A DNA stretch of 64,000 bases from Lunularia cruciata (lineage: Eukaryota > Streptophyta > Marchantiopsida > Lunulariales > Lunulariaceae): NCBI GenBank assembly GCA_948567375.1, contig OX419759.1:40142593-40206592 (forward strand). The letters run 5' to 3'. Below, piece after piece: positions 46,740-57,782 of this stretch (position 1 is its first letter; every line of letters begins with the position of its first letter). A program made the position numbers and the translations under genes. The notes under the pieces are model-generated. The model saw only the letters and a list, made by a program, of their open reading frames with translations, made no database searches and was not told the origin of the DNA.

Positions 46740-48001
46740 ACGTGCAATAATTTAGTACACAGAAGTACGTTATGAGAGCTCACTTGAAGAGAACATTAAG
46801 GGAGTAGAGGGCTGAACTTTTGTGAGAGAACTTGGACCCATTTGTATACCTTGTAGTTTATTATGATGTTTTTGAGGTGACATTGTACATACTATACACA
46901 TGAGAGGATTTGGAAAGATTGTGTGAGGTGGATTGTAGATTTTAGAGAATATGGTGATTTTAGGCAAAACCTCAAGTTAAAGATCTTGATTTGAAATTCT
47001 TATAATAGATAGCTTGGATTATCTCCCATGTATTTCACTCAAAATTATTCCAAGGGTTGCTACATGCATTGAGCTAGAATTTTTGGAAGGTGGTAAGGTA
47101 AACTATTCCCGCAAACTACACACACTTTGGAATTTTATATAGAGTTTACCATTTCTTTATTTTTCATTATATCTTTTTGAAACTTTTGTAGAAAATTAAG
47201 TGCATAGTATCTAACCTTTCTACCTAAGAATTAGGGATAGATTGTTCTGGCACAAAAATTTATGAGCTTTTAAGAGGGGGTGGTTTTTAGATCAAATCTA
47301 AAATATGTGTGCTGAATAGAAAGATGCCTAGGCCAAATGGCTAGATGAAAAGATCTGAAATTTTTCAGGGAAGATGCCATGGGGTTTTGATCTAGTGTGC
47401 AAAATTTTAAAGGAATATGACCTACTAATTGAGAGAATGGTAAAGAAGGGTCAATTTTGGAGATTTGAGATCTCATGCATGAGGAGTATGAGAACAACCA
47501 AAAGCATGTTTGAGTGTTTAGACTCATCTTCAAGGGTCACCAAGGATCACCAAGAGTGTATGTTGAGGCTATGCAAGGTTTCTCAAGGTTTGAGTTGATG
47601 ATTTGGGGAAAAAAGAGTTTAGTATAGAATTTGGAGAGAGTGTTGAGAGGATCCAAAAACATAAACTACTTGGAAGAAAGAGTGATTCTAAGTGCTTCTT
47701 ATGTGGAGAGAAGAGACATAAGGCAAGTTCATATCCATTGACCTTTAAGAGCAAGAGATTGATGGTAAGGAAAGGCTTACTTGACTTGGGATTGCATGTT
47801 GGACTTTCATCACCAAAATTGGAAAGGAGTAGATCTAAGACCAAGGAGTTGTGTGAGGTTTGTGGAGTAGAAGGACTTCCAAAAGGATATGATTGTAGTG
47901 GAATAACAACACTATTGAAAAATTTGGTGAAACATCTTGGAGAGAGTCTTAGCACAACTATAAAGAAACTACCACCTTCATCAACTAGTTCTCAAGTTTA
48001 G
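46740..48001 (+). pseudogene. Leader and extra ORF upstream of gag in element B
   Basis: After an unreadable leader, 47374-47600 reads MPWGFDLVCKILKEYDLLIE with stops, and 47603-48001 is open: KKEFSIEFGESVERIQ, then CFLCGEKRHKASSYP. The last is a CX2CX4HX4 zinc-knuckle pattern whose fourth ligand is Tyr (TAT), one G-to-A change from Cys. Then ELCEVCGVEGLPKGYDCSG gives three or four further Cys, and LLKNLVKHLGESLSTTIKKL is helical. The frame ends at TAG 47999-48001, well before the gag start at 48171. Extra ORFs before gag are known from Tat/Ogre-type gypsy elements; whether this is homologous is unknown. A conserves the first part (3600-4137). Confidence 0.5.
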
Positions 48002-48170
48002 TGATAGAGATAATCTTCAACTTGAAAATCTTGGAGTAACCTGAAAATTTTATGTTCTCTAGGGTGGATTACTCTCAAATGATGTTAGTCATGTATATAT
48101 TCTATTAGTTATAGAGTGAGAGAAAAGAAAAAAAGATTGAGAGAAAAGAGAAAGACAGTGAGGGACTTAG

Positions 48171-49053
48171 ATGGGGAAATTTCCAATTTTCTTTGGCAAG
48201 GATGGAGAAGATATGGAGGCCTTTGTGAGAAACTCCAAGAGAGCTTGCTTGGGAAAAAAAGAGAGGATGAATAATGAGTGGGTCTCATTATCATCAGATA
48301 TCTTTGAGGATGTATCCCTTACATGGTATGAGTTAGAATACCAAAAGAGGGAGAGGAGAAATTGGCAAGAAGAGTCTTAGAGAGTTTGACTTCAATACTC
48401 ATTGAGAAAATTTTTCCAATGAGAGTTATGAGAGATTGATGAGTGACGTTACCTTCCTCAAACAAGGAGATGGAGAGAAAGTGAGAGTCTATGTGGAAAG
48501 AGTGGAGAAGTTAAAGTCCAAGTTTTGCATAGTGTTGAAAAAGAGTGTGGATGATATGGAGATTACTATGATTGGTGTAGGAGCCACTCTCACCAAGAAT
48601 TTTGTGGGAGGGTTGAGACCTCAAATAAGAAGCAAGGTGAGATATGAGAAATCTTCTTCCAAGGTTCAAGCTATCAAAATTACAATACATATGGAGGAGA
48701 GTTTGGAAGGGAATGAGAGTGATTTGGTGATGAAAGAGGTTGTGCATATTCCTCAAGGCTATAAGTTTGGTGGAACTTTTGATACTTTGGTGTTAAGGGT
48801 TGCACCACAAGTAGTAGTTGCTCCGATTCTTGCACTTATACCAAAAGTTCAACTTCAAACCATCATAGAATCACTTGCAGATTTCAAGATCAATGTAGTG
48901 CAGCTATGAAAGAAGAGAGAGATGGATTTGAATGTAGGGAGAGGATCTAGGAGTTATAGAAACTATCCAGATAGAGGAGGCTAACCAAACAACAATTTCA
49001 ATGATAAAAATTGTTTTTGTTGTGGAGGAAGAGGTCATCTCTAAAGGGATTGC
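48171..49053 (+). pseudogene. Gag of element B with zinc knuckle
   Basis: Starts MGKFPIFFGKDGEDMEAFVR, the usual retrotransposon gag opening (PxFxGxDxEDxxxW), with WVSLSSDIFEDVSLTWYELE. After a stop near 48378 and a frame change it continues 48436-48909 with FLKQGDGEKVRVYVERVEKL and KNFVGGLRPQIRSKVRYEK. A TGA at 48907-48909 ends that frame. A CX2CX4HX4C zinc knuckle (residues CFCCGGRGHL then RDC) lies at 49012-49053, with a TAA at 49042-49044 inside it. Gag would coat the RNA in particles. This is the only gag of the A/B family in the window. Confidence 0.8.
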
Positions 49054-49967
49054 CCAAATTCTACTTACCATGGAAGAAGGGATTATGAGGGAGCCAATAG
49101 AGGTGAAGAAGGAGGTAGGGAAACCCGAGTGGCTCCTAATCTTTACAAAGATAAGAGGATAGCATCCATAGATGTGATTGAGAGCAAGTATGAGAAGGAG
49201 GAGTGCTCAAACTCCAAAGGTCTTAATTTGAATCTTTTGGCCCAAGAGAAGAAGAAAGCTTGTTTTGCAAAGGATGCATACTCTTCTCAAGGATTTACTC
49301 CTAGCAAGGATACTCCTATGTCAACTAGGAGTACTTGCATTAGCACCTCAACACTACCAACAATAAAGACTCCAAGGAAGAAGTTGGGGATGGAGGACTT
49401 CTTGATCTCAAAGCAACAATGGAACTATAATGTGTTGGAGGATATTGGAAGTCACAAAGCTAACATAATAATAGGTCCATTGATCATTTTGAATCCTACC
49501 TTGAGAAAGGATCTTAAAGGTGGTTTGGGTTCTTCAAGGAGCAAGAGGAAGAAGAAAGCAAAAGCTCCAATATCAATGGGGATGGTAGATGCCAAACTAG
49601 CACCATGGAGGCTTCTAAACATGCCTCCAAGATTGATGTGAGAGAAAATGATCACAACATCAAGGCTGCACTTGTTGATAGAAGATCTATAGTGAATGCC
49701 ATGTCAAAGAGGTTGATGAAGAAGTTGAGAATGGTACCTTCTAGACCTTCAACATTTGTGGTGAGCATGGCAAACAAGCAACAAGTTTGACTAGTAGCGG
49801 TGATGGATAAGGTGGTAGTTTCAATTATTTGAATTTTAAATCTCATGACTTTCCAAGTCTTGAAGGATTCAAGCAATGATTTGCTTCTTGGGAGGCCATG
49901 GTTGAGAGTAGCATGCACAATTGATAAATAGCACAAAGGGTACATCGGGATTGGGCCATCAAACCAC
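49054..49967 (+). pseudogene. Protease region of element B
   Basis: Aligned with 7221-7915 of A: MEDFLISKQQWNYNVLEDIG, HKANIIIGPLIILNPTLRKD, the basic patch SKRKKKAKAPISMGMVDAKL, then after a frameshift at 49615 VDRRSIVNAMSKRLMKKLRM and PSRPSTFVVSMANKQQ. The active-site region is VDRRS, so the catalytic Asp is followed by Arg-Arg-Ser. Stops at 49788 and in the LLLGRPWLRV region. Upstream, 49129-49280 is a charged linker (SKYEKEECSNSKGLNLNLL). It ends where the sequence jumps into RT. Confidence 0.75.
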
Positions 49968-51990
49968 ATCATTTCTAAGGATAGAATAGAAGATGATCTT
50001 GAGAAGGTGAGGAAAATCTCAGACCTTCCATTCTCTTCAAGCTTAACAAATTTATGCCAATTCTTGGGAATAGTTGGGTGTTATAGGAGGTTAATTTTTT
50101 CATTTTCCAACAAAGCTTATGCATTGACCGGATATCTGTATGAAGAAGGGTGTAGAATACATGGTGATTTAGGAGGACAAGGAGGCTCTCAAAGCTTTTG
50201 AGGAGCTCAAGCAATCCTTTGTTGTGACTCCAATTCTTGCTTAACGTGATTGGAGTAAGCCTTTCATCCTCTACACTGATGCTTCTAATGTAGCTTTAGG
50301 ATGCACTCTTAGTCAATTAGTCCAAGATGGGCATGATTATCTAATAGCTTATGTTAGTAGATAGATGGTTTTAGCAGATAAGAACTACTCAATCATGGAG
50401 AGAGAAGGATTGGCAATGATCTTAGGTCTCAAGAAGTTTAGGCACTACTTGATTGGAGTGAAAGCCATAATTTTCATGGATCATGAGGCTTTGAAGTACT
50501 TTTTCAATAAGCCAAATGTGGAAGGGAGGCTAGCAAGGTGGATGATACTCTTTTTTGAGTATGACTACACCATTGAGGATAGGCTAAGGAAGAAACATGC
50601 AAATGTTGATTTGTTATCTAGGGTCTATGATCATGATGGAGTTGAACTAGTGGATGATTCCTTCCCAAATGAGGAACTCATGACAATCATAACCACTCAA
50701 GAAGTTCTAGTTGGGTCCAAGGAGATTGTGAACTTTATTACAAGAAGTTACTATCCAAAAGGGATGCATGCTAAGGAGAGGAAGGCCCTTGTAGCAAGAT
50801 CTACACCTTACACAATGATGGAAAATATTATTTTTTTACCAAGGAGTAGATGGTCTACTTCAAAGAGCAATGGGTAAGGAGGAGTCTATTCTACTCATAA
50901 AGGAGTTTCATGAAGTGTTTAGTGTGTCGGAGACACTGTGCAAGAAAGGTGATTGCTTTAAAGATTCTAGAAGTAGGTTACCACTGGAGGGGAATTTTCA
51001 AAAATTGTCTTGATTATTCCAAAACTTATAATTTTTATCAAGCTTTTGCTAGAAAGTCTACTTCCACTCTCCTTCTTAGATCAATTCTATTGCTAAGACC
51101 ATTTGAGAAGTGTGGAATTAACTTTGTAGGTCCTCTCAACATAACTTCAAGGAACAAATTGATACATTGTGGTAGTTATTGATTACCTTACCAAGTGGGT
51201 TGAGGCTAGACCACTAAGGGACAAGAATGAAGATGAAGTTGATAGATTTCTTTATGAATGCATTATCACTAGGTTTGGGTGCTCTTTGGAGTTGGTTTTT
51301 TTTATAGAGGAGGAGTATCACTATAGCCATGCTATGACATTTCTCTATCAAACATAAAGTAACTACATTCTATAAGCCAAATTCCAATGGCTTGGTAGAG
51401 AGAACCAATCAAACCTTGTGCATGATATCAGCCAAAGATGCAAAAATAGAGAGGGATAAACATCATTTGGACAAGAGGATTCATGCAATTTTGTGGGAGT
51501 ATAGGACAATCATGAAGACTTCCACCAAATATTCTCCATTTCATTTGGTATATGATATTGAGTCAACTATACCTATTTACTTTGATCTTCCTACCTTCCA
51601 AACCATTCATAAGAGATTAAAGAAAGCACAAGTAGGTGATGCAAAGAAGTCAAGGAAGGATCAACTTATGGTGTTGAAGGAGGCAAGAGAAGTTGCTATG
51701 GTTTGAGTGGCATAAGCTCAAAGGAACAAAAGGAGATCTATGACAAGATGAAGGGCAATAAGAAGGTAGAGCCTTTCAAAACAATGATTGGGTAATGTTG
51801 TTTGATTCCATTCAATTCAAGATTCAATTCAATTTTCAATTCAAGAGTGCAAAAGAAGTATTTGCGTAAGTACTTTGGACCTTTCATAGTGGAGAAGGTG
51901 TGGGGCAATTTCACCTATGATCTCAAGGAGTTGTGAGGAAGACACTTTGATATGATTAACCATGATAAGTTGCAGATGTATCATAGAAGA
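49968..51990 (+). pseudogene. RT end, RNase H and integrase of element B
   Basis: Resumes with ISKDRIEDDLEKVRKISDLP, which is position 8930 of A, so the RT core including FIDD (about 1 kb) is deleted. Then FLGIVGCYRRLIFSFSNKAY, a decayed RNase H (TDASNVALGCTLSQLVQDG, REGLAMILGLKKFRHYLIG, MDHEALKYFFNKPNVEGRL), and integrase. Integrase shows WRGIFKNCLDYSKTYNFYQA (zinc Cys lost), CGINFVGPL (first Asp changed to Asn), KWVEARPLRDKNEDEVDRFL, and NSNGLVERTNQTLCMISAKD, which holds the catalytic Glu that A lacks. The C-terminus keeps KYFGPFIVEKVWGNFTYDLK. Confidence 0.85.
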
Positions 51991-52041
51991 TAGAGAGACC
52001 TTCACTCCAAGGATGAAGTGAAATCTTAGTCCGGGGATAAA

Positions 52042-52729
52042 TGTAACACCTATTTGTGCATGTATGTGTTATTGCGATATTTAGTTTGGTATTATAAGTA
52101 CTTGAGGGGTATTATTTCTATAAAAATAAAGGATGGTTTTATATTATTCATGATGAACTAAGGTTAGTCATAGTTAAGATAGAGGGGACCTTACTTTAGA
52201 GGAAGTGGAAAAGATGAGCACCACTATTTGGATTGTAGTGTATTGACTTGGTATTATTCCTAGGTGTTTGGCTTTGAGGAAAGAGTTGAGAACTCTTGGA
52301 GTCACAAACAATTTTGCTTTGGATTCTTCTATAGTCCAAGGATAGCCCATGTGAAGGAATCATTGACTAAGTGGTTGGGTCAAGATAAGACCATATGCTT
52401 AGGGGAATATTCTCATGAGTATGGATATTCCTTTAGACTTTAGATTTTATTTGAATTTTAGCTTAGTAACTTGAGTTTCTTTAGTAATTAGTAATTTTGG
52501 TGCATTACTATTTTACAAGTATATAAACTAGTGATGAGGAGGTACTCATTATCCTTTCATTTGCAGCTATCTTTTTCTCATTGAATTCTTTAATGAGCAA
52601 TGGTTTGAGTCTTGGAGTATTAGCCTTGGAGGAATATGATTGAGTTGTGGTTCCTTGCCTTTTTAGTCCATGGTGTGTTACGATAATAGAAAGAGGAGGT
52701 TCATCCTAAGTGAGAGATAGGCCGGCTCA
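52042..52729 (+). repeat. 3' LTR of element B
   Basis: Starts TGTAACACCTATTTG after agtccggggataaa and ends GCCGGCTCA. TATATAAAC lies at 52520-52528. It is followed by tagac, the probable target duplication. Confidence 0.85.
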
Positions 52730-52734
52730 TAGAC

Positions 52735-53063
52735 CAAACTACTAAGTCAAGGATTCTTTCACATAGGCATTCCCTTGGACTATAGAAGAATCCAAATCAA
52801 AAAGGCTTGTGGGTCTCAATTCTTTCCTCAAAGCCAAACATCTATAAATAATGCCAAGTCAATACACTAGAATCCAAAATAGTGGTGCTCACTTTTTTAA
52901 CCTTCTCTAAAGTAGAATCAACTCTATCTTGGCTTTGACTAACTTTAGCTAATCATAGCTATGTAGAAGCTTGCTCTAACTTTACACAATAAATATCTCA
53001 CAACTACTTGCAATACCAAACTAAATATCATAAAAGAGCATACATGCACCAATGGGTGTTATA
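52735..53063 (-). repeat. 5' half of the older A/B-family LTR, inverted
   Basis: Reverse complement starts TATAACACCCATTGGTGC at 53063 and runs to GTCAAGGATTC..TAGTTTG at 52735. Joined to 44947-45304 it forms one complete inverted LTR sitting in element E. No internal region accompanies it, so it was a solo LTR or the remnant of one. Confidence 0.8.
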
Positions 53064-53770
53064 GTATATAGGTAATAGAGTGTGTTTTGAAATTCATCCA
53101 AGGGCTAGCCTGCTGGTCCATGACGAGGTTACATCTGCATCTACAAGCCAAGGATTTCCAATAAGAGTGGGAATTGTGTAGGCATAGGCGTATGCATGAT
53201 TAAGTAATAAATCAAGAAGGTTTGCTCTCTTATAATTGTGAGAACTTTGATTAACACTCCAAGGGGTAATGTTGTTGTCCATTGTCCATACAAAGAAGGG
53301 TGGTTATCTTTGTCATGCCCATCAACCCTAGAGTTTCCATCATACCCTTAGTCATGATGTTTATCAAGGATCCCAAGTCAATGCGCGAGTTGGGAATAAT
53401 GCTTCCTTGGATGGTTATAAGGATATTTGGATCATGAAATTTGGTGTATAGCACAAATGATTGCACGGGATTTCCTCAACCAGGGCAACATGCGGAATGC
53501 TTGTAACTAGAGGTAATGGACTATCTATGGGAACATGCTATGGGACAACGTTCTCTGAAATGAAGGTCGTGAAATGAATTGCATGCCATAGTATTGTGAG
53601 GAATTTCTGTAGCTTCCTACATTTCATGGGGGAGACTTTGCATAGTTGTTTTATGTTGATGTTAGCTTTTTTGTTTGCCAAATTGGCAAGAATGTTGTAG
53701 TTGTGTATGATAGACATTGATAGTTGCTTTGCCAAGGTGTCAAACATAAGTATGGCAGCTCTATACATCT
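53064..53770 (-). pseudogene. Protease and preceding linker of element E
   Basis: Minus strand, upstream first: NYNILANLANKKANINIKQL followed by CKVSPMKCRKLQKFLTI (53700-53600), the same linker type as HKANITMGQL in A. Next is the protease with ITIQGSIIPNSRIDLGSLIN and IMTKGMMETLGLMGM, where RIDLGS occupies the active-site position (usually xIDGGS). IPTLIGNPWLVDADV at 53200-53130 is the domain end. Frames are broken by stops. Confidence 0.7.
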
Positions 53771-54080
53771 CTAAAGCGGGTTGTAGGACTTCATTTTATG
53801 TAGCATATTCAACTGAGCTCTCAAAAGAATAACTTTCTATATGAGAGCTACTACCTATAGAAGGTGTTTTATAAGTGCAAGATGATGTTGCAAGGAACAC
53901 ATTTGCCTCAATAATTGCATAAATGTTTTTTCAAAAGTGCCTCTCTCATATTGGATCCTTCCTCTATGGTGATGAAATGCACGTTCACATTAACACCAAC
54001 ATGATTTTGTGGTTTTTTCTATGCATGAGTGCCTTGTGTTTGAGTTATGAAATTCTTGATTCTATGTGATTAACATCGAT
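53771..54080. other. Probable continuation of E upstream of protease
   Basis: No motif can be read. By position it should hold the end of E gag. Confidence 0.3.
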
Positions 54081-54240
54081 TGTTGCATGTATGCTCTATA
54101 GGAATATTAAATTTGGTATTACAAGTAGTGAGGAAATATTATCTATATAGACTTTAGCTAAGCTTCTACATTAGTAATGATTATCTAGAGTTAGTCCTAG
54201 CTAAGATAAAGGTGACCCTATTCTAGAGGAATAGACATAG
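54081..54240 (+). repeat. A/B-family LTR 5' fragment
   Basis: Contains the phrases tgcatgtatgctctat, atattaaatttggtattacaag and ttagtcctagctaagataaaggtgacc, matching the first 150 or so bases of the LTRs at 10667 and 52042. No further LTR sequence follows. Confidence 0.65.
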
Positions 54241-57180
54241 AAAAATTGGAAGTAACTTTGATGATTTGTTCTAGGTCCACTAAGACTTGATTCACAAGCA
54301 AGTGGGCTCATCATGATGCTTAGGAAGTCACTCTTCTCCATTCTGATTTAAAGCAATACATGTATGCAGTAAGTGAGTGCAAGTTGTCTTGTACTCTAGA
54401 GTTCTTATTGATTTTTGGCAACAAACATGGAATGGGCCCATGTTGTATTTCTTTAATACCAATAGCTAGACATATCATCTAGAGTTGAAAATTGGCTTGG
54501 TACCATCTAGAAGGGTGTTATGCATGATGGGCTAGGTAATTCAGAAAGAGGTGTCACCAAAAAAGGACTTCTACTAATAGAGCAGAAGCCAAAAATAACA
54601 TGGAAACGTCAGAGCAAATTTTGGAGGCCTAAACTGATGAATTAGGTCTCAAAAATGTGTGTATCCCCCCAATAGAGGAAAGGTTGGCTTCCACCTCCCC
54701 CAAGTTTATCTCATTGAGAGTTTTCCAACGGTACCTCACCCATGTGATTTGGAGATTCCTACTAGAAGATTCTCTCTAGTCAAAGATGGTTTGACCAACC
54801 AAATATGATCAGAACAAACATGTCACCCATGTATGCAACCAATCTAAGGACAAAGCTAGCTCACAGGTCACCTATCCATGTATCTGATCCAAGTGTAGAG
54901 CTTCCTTCGGAGGAGCCCCTTTGCTATATAATACAGTCAAGGTGCTCCTCTGGGGCATCGATGGTTGAGTGTGAAATTGTGTGTTTCTTCTTCAGTGTTT
55001 CTTTTCAGATCTTCTATTTACAATTTCCCAAGATTAAAATTTCCCACCTGTCCTTTTCTTCTCACCTAATTTTTGTGAGGCTGTGTTTTCATCAGCATTG
55101 CATGCAAATTCGTCACAAGCCTTGGTGATAAGATGGATGTTCAAATCGAGACAACTCCTTACAAATCAAATCAAGGAGTATATTCCTTGGACAAAATTAT
55201 TGAACGAATGATGCTTTTCTCTATTAGGCCTCTGATTCTCCTTCGTAGTGGTTTAGCCAAGGCTTTTCTTGTTTGGTTCTTCATTTATATCTTGTGGCTC
55301 CTTCCCAATCTATGAAGTCAAACTTGGGTAACGCTTATTATCTTGAAACAAAAAGTAGAACGTAGGTTCAATATGTACCAACAATCCAACGCGTGATCAA
55401 ACTTATCAAATCTTGAAAGCAAACGCTAAGTATATTTGTCCAAGATGTTTCACAACCTCAGCATATACTACCCCCCTATAAACCTTGTATCCTTCACGCA
55501 ATTGCAGTAACTTTTAGTCCAATTCTCCTCTACGTTTCCTGTTCAAATCCTCCTATCAGAATTGACTGTACTGATTCATCGCTTGTGATCTTCCTACAAT
55601 CCCAGTTCGTCATTCGATATTGAATATTATTCAGGTCATTTTCCAAACTGAGACTTGGGACATTCTCTAGCACACTTGCTAACTGCTCTAACCCTGATAA
55701 TCACCAAGTGATTAACTCTTTCGCTAATCACTCTCCAAAGCATTCATTAAATTTCAATTTGAAAAGGCATGTGACGGACCAAGGAAAGTACGAATATATC
55801 ACGAGTTTGTCTCGCTTCTTTGATAACCACGATGAATTGTCACGCTTCTTTGACCAACCACCGATGAATAGTGATATTCTACTTTGGTTTTAGTTTTAAA
55901 CATTCCAATGAGCATGTATAGAGAACAAAGTCCTTGTGTTAAGGGAATTCCAGTGCCAACGCGGACTAACAGGGGCGAGGTCAAGCATTAGGGTACTATT
56001 GAGTTTTTCGCCAACTTGGGGTCCCGTTAAGTCGAACGCCAAGTTAGGGGTATTGTTAAGTCTGTCTCTCGATATCTAGGGGGTTTTAGATGTAAAGTCA
56101 ACAGATACTTACGGGACATCTAGTGACATCCACATAATATATTTGATGAGTAATGGAATCGTCCCGTGAAATGTTAAGGTTTACGGGACATCTAGTGACA
56201 TCCACATAATATATTTGATGAGTAATGGAATCGTCCCGTGAAATGTTAAGGTTTACGGGACATCTAGTGACATCCACAAAATATGTTTGATAAGTAATGG
56301 GATCATCCCGTGAATGTTAAGGTTTATAACATTTGAATGTAATTAATGTTTTCAAGTTTTCAACTTTATGGGCAAATAGTTTTGACAGTTTGATGGGCAA
56401 TACCGTAACTCGATAAACCACGTGTCATAGTTCTAGATTATCCAAAACAAATTACAATTACAGAATTTTACCCATAAAACCCCTTATGCTTTTGTGCACG
56501 ACCCATAAAAGACTTTTACATATTGTCTCTGAATTTATTTTACAAACATTTATAGACCCATAAAAGCTAAATCTGAAACCCTGCTGTCATTTTCATGCTG
56601 ACTGGTGTGCTACCAGTCCATACCTTGCAAATGCATGTTCATATGTGTCCACTTCCCCTTTCTTTGATCACTTTTTCTTGCCATGAACTCTTATGTGCGA
56701 GGCTGCAGGAGAGTGTGGAGCCGGGAGAGGAGAGGGAGACATGAGAAAAGACATATCTATAATTTCTAAGGACTCTTTAGTATATAGCACTCGAGTGAAT
56801 TGTAGATTCTTTTTGTTTTTCAATTTAGGTTCCATTGGTATCAAAATTGAAGACTGGAGCATTGAGTAGAAAGTTATGAGGATTTTTAGCTTTTTTAAGG
56901 TTTAGAGTGATCAATATTCATTGAGAGTGATGGGTCTGGAATTTTCATTTCTAATCTCTTGGTTTCCACGATTAAGTTCCATGGGAATTTGGTTTAAAAA
57001 TTTTGGAGATGGAAATTGAAAGTTATGAGAGTTTATAGTTTTTAGGGTTTGGAGAGATTGTTTTCTTATGTGAGTTGGAATGTGAGGGGTTGTAGTTTTG
57101 CAGATATGGGGAGATATGGAGAGGAGCATCATGTATTACTATTATTATTCTTGTGCTAGCCATGGCTACACTTTCCCATG
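54241..57180. other. Region without a recognised gene
   Basis: 54241-54790 reads like decayed LTR or leader DNA, possibly E. Beyond 54790 CG content is higher. A TATATAAT-like string is at 54925. Short repeats: a 30-bp pair at 55813-55872 (TCGCTTCTTTGA units), a loose triple of 25-28 bp around 55988-56072 (GCCAACTTGGGG / GCCAAGTTAGGGG), and the 72-bp array listed separately. Open frames are 60-107 codons and match nothing I know. Confidence 0.4.
56111..56326. repeat. 72-bp tandem repeat, three copies
   Basis: Units start at 56111, 56183 and 56255, each beginning ACGGGACATCTAGTGACATC. Copies 1 and 2 are nearly identical; copy 3 has several changes and a one-base deletion. Within each unit ACGGGAC is answered by GTCCCGT about 43 bases later (GTCCCGT decays to ATCCCGT in copy 3), so each could fold into a hairpin. 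Confidence 0.9.
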
Positions 57181-57219
57181 TGAGTGTAGTTTAGAGCGGC
57201 TCGGGATATACTATGCCCG

Positions 57220-57530
57220 GTGTGTTACCGATGCTTTACCTTGCAAGGGGTAAAGACCCATGTGGGAAGGATTCACAAGGACTATGATTGGACCACTTGG
57301 GATGCCCACGTGCGACGAGCGTCCACATCAACAACAGTGACACTCGAGATTACACATGCTTCTTCTATCCCTTCATTGATTGTTCTAGGGATACAGATCG
57401 AGTCGTGGGGTGGTTAGCTTCTCAAGCGGGTTGCATTTTGGGGTTATTTGAGATTAGTTTTCCATATCTACGTCTATTCCATAGGCTACCCCACACACTC
57501 CATGATGAGGCTAGATAGGTTTTTTGCCTA
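57220..57530 (+). pseudogene. N-terminal zinc-finger region of G
   Basis: CYRCFTLQGVKTHVGRIHKD encodes a CX2CX8HX4H finger; the spacing between the Cys and His pairs is shorter than usual, so some residues may be lost. After a frameshift YTCFFYPFIDCSRDTDRVVG and a hydrophobic region follow. Such fingers bind target DNA in R2-type proteins; here that is inference. The start of the protein upstream is not identifiable. Confidence 0.5.
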
Positions 57531-57782
57531 CCACTTGATTGTTTGGCACGTTATCACTTGGACAAGTTAGCATGGTTCCTATTCCTCTTACTCCCTCAAT
57601 GGTGTCTTTGTTAAGTTAGAGGAGGACGTGCAGGGCATAGAGAGGTGACTGCTAGATTTTGTTGATTTCGAGTGAAGGATTGGGTGGCCCTTTAGGAGGA
57701 GTCTGTTAAGGCTACACAATTTAGGAGACAGACATTGCCATAGGATACCATAGAGTCCACTCAATTATGACGGTGTAGGACA

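Larger units (their letters stand above)
45306..52729 (+). mobile_element. Ty3/gypsy retrotransposon B, nested in a sister LTR
   Basis: Sister of element A. Two 5' LTRs in tandem (45306-45935 and 45936-46689), a primer-site-like string at 46696, an upstream ORF (46740-48001), gag (48171-49053), protease (49129-49960), then a jump over the RT core to RNase H and integrase (49968-51990), and a 3' LTR (52042-52729). The target was an inverted LTR of its own family: flanks ttgac (45300-45304) and tagac (52730-52734) are a probable 5-bp duplication with one change. Many stops; it cannot move. Confidence 0.85.
36181..54080 (-). mobile_element. Ty3/gypsy retrotransposon E, minus strand, repeatedly interrupted
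   Basis: Pol pieces occur in gypsy order from right to left: protease and linker (53770-53094), linker (44946-44137), RT and RNase H (40343-39027), integrase (36912-36181). Three foreign blocks split it: a minus-strand A/B-type LTR carrying element B (44947-53063), C1 (40344-44131) and C2 (36913-39026). Across C1 the reading GCVC then FAYDYIEPMGM joins the two sides. E is a different gypsy lineage from A/B: its RT has YLDD and its integrase end reads DLVLKYNDRVGKFPSKFANK. Gag and LTRs are not clearly seen. Confidence 0.75.

Noticed and set aside
54805..55128. 107-codon frame after a TATATAAT-like string at 54925
   Set aside because: The frame starts before the TATA-like string and shows no domain; the string alone is weak.
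56111..56326. Repeat array considered as CRISPR
   Set aside because: Direct head-to-tail 72-bp units without spacers, in plant DNA with no cas genes.
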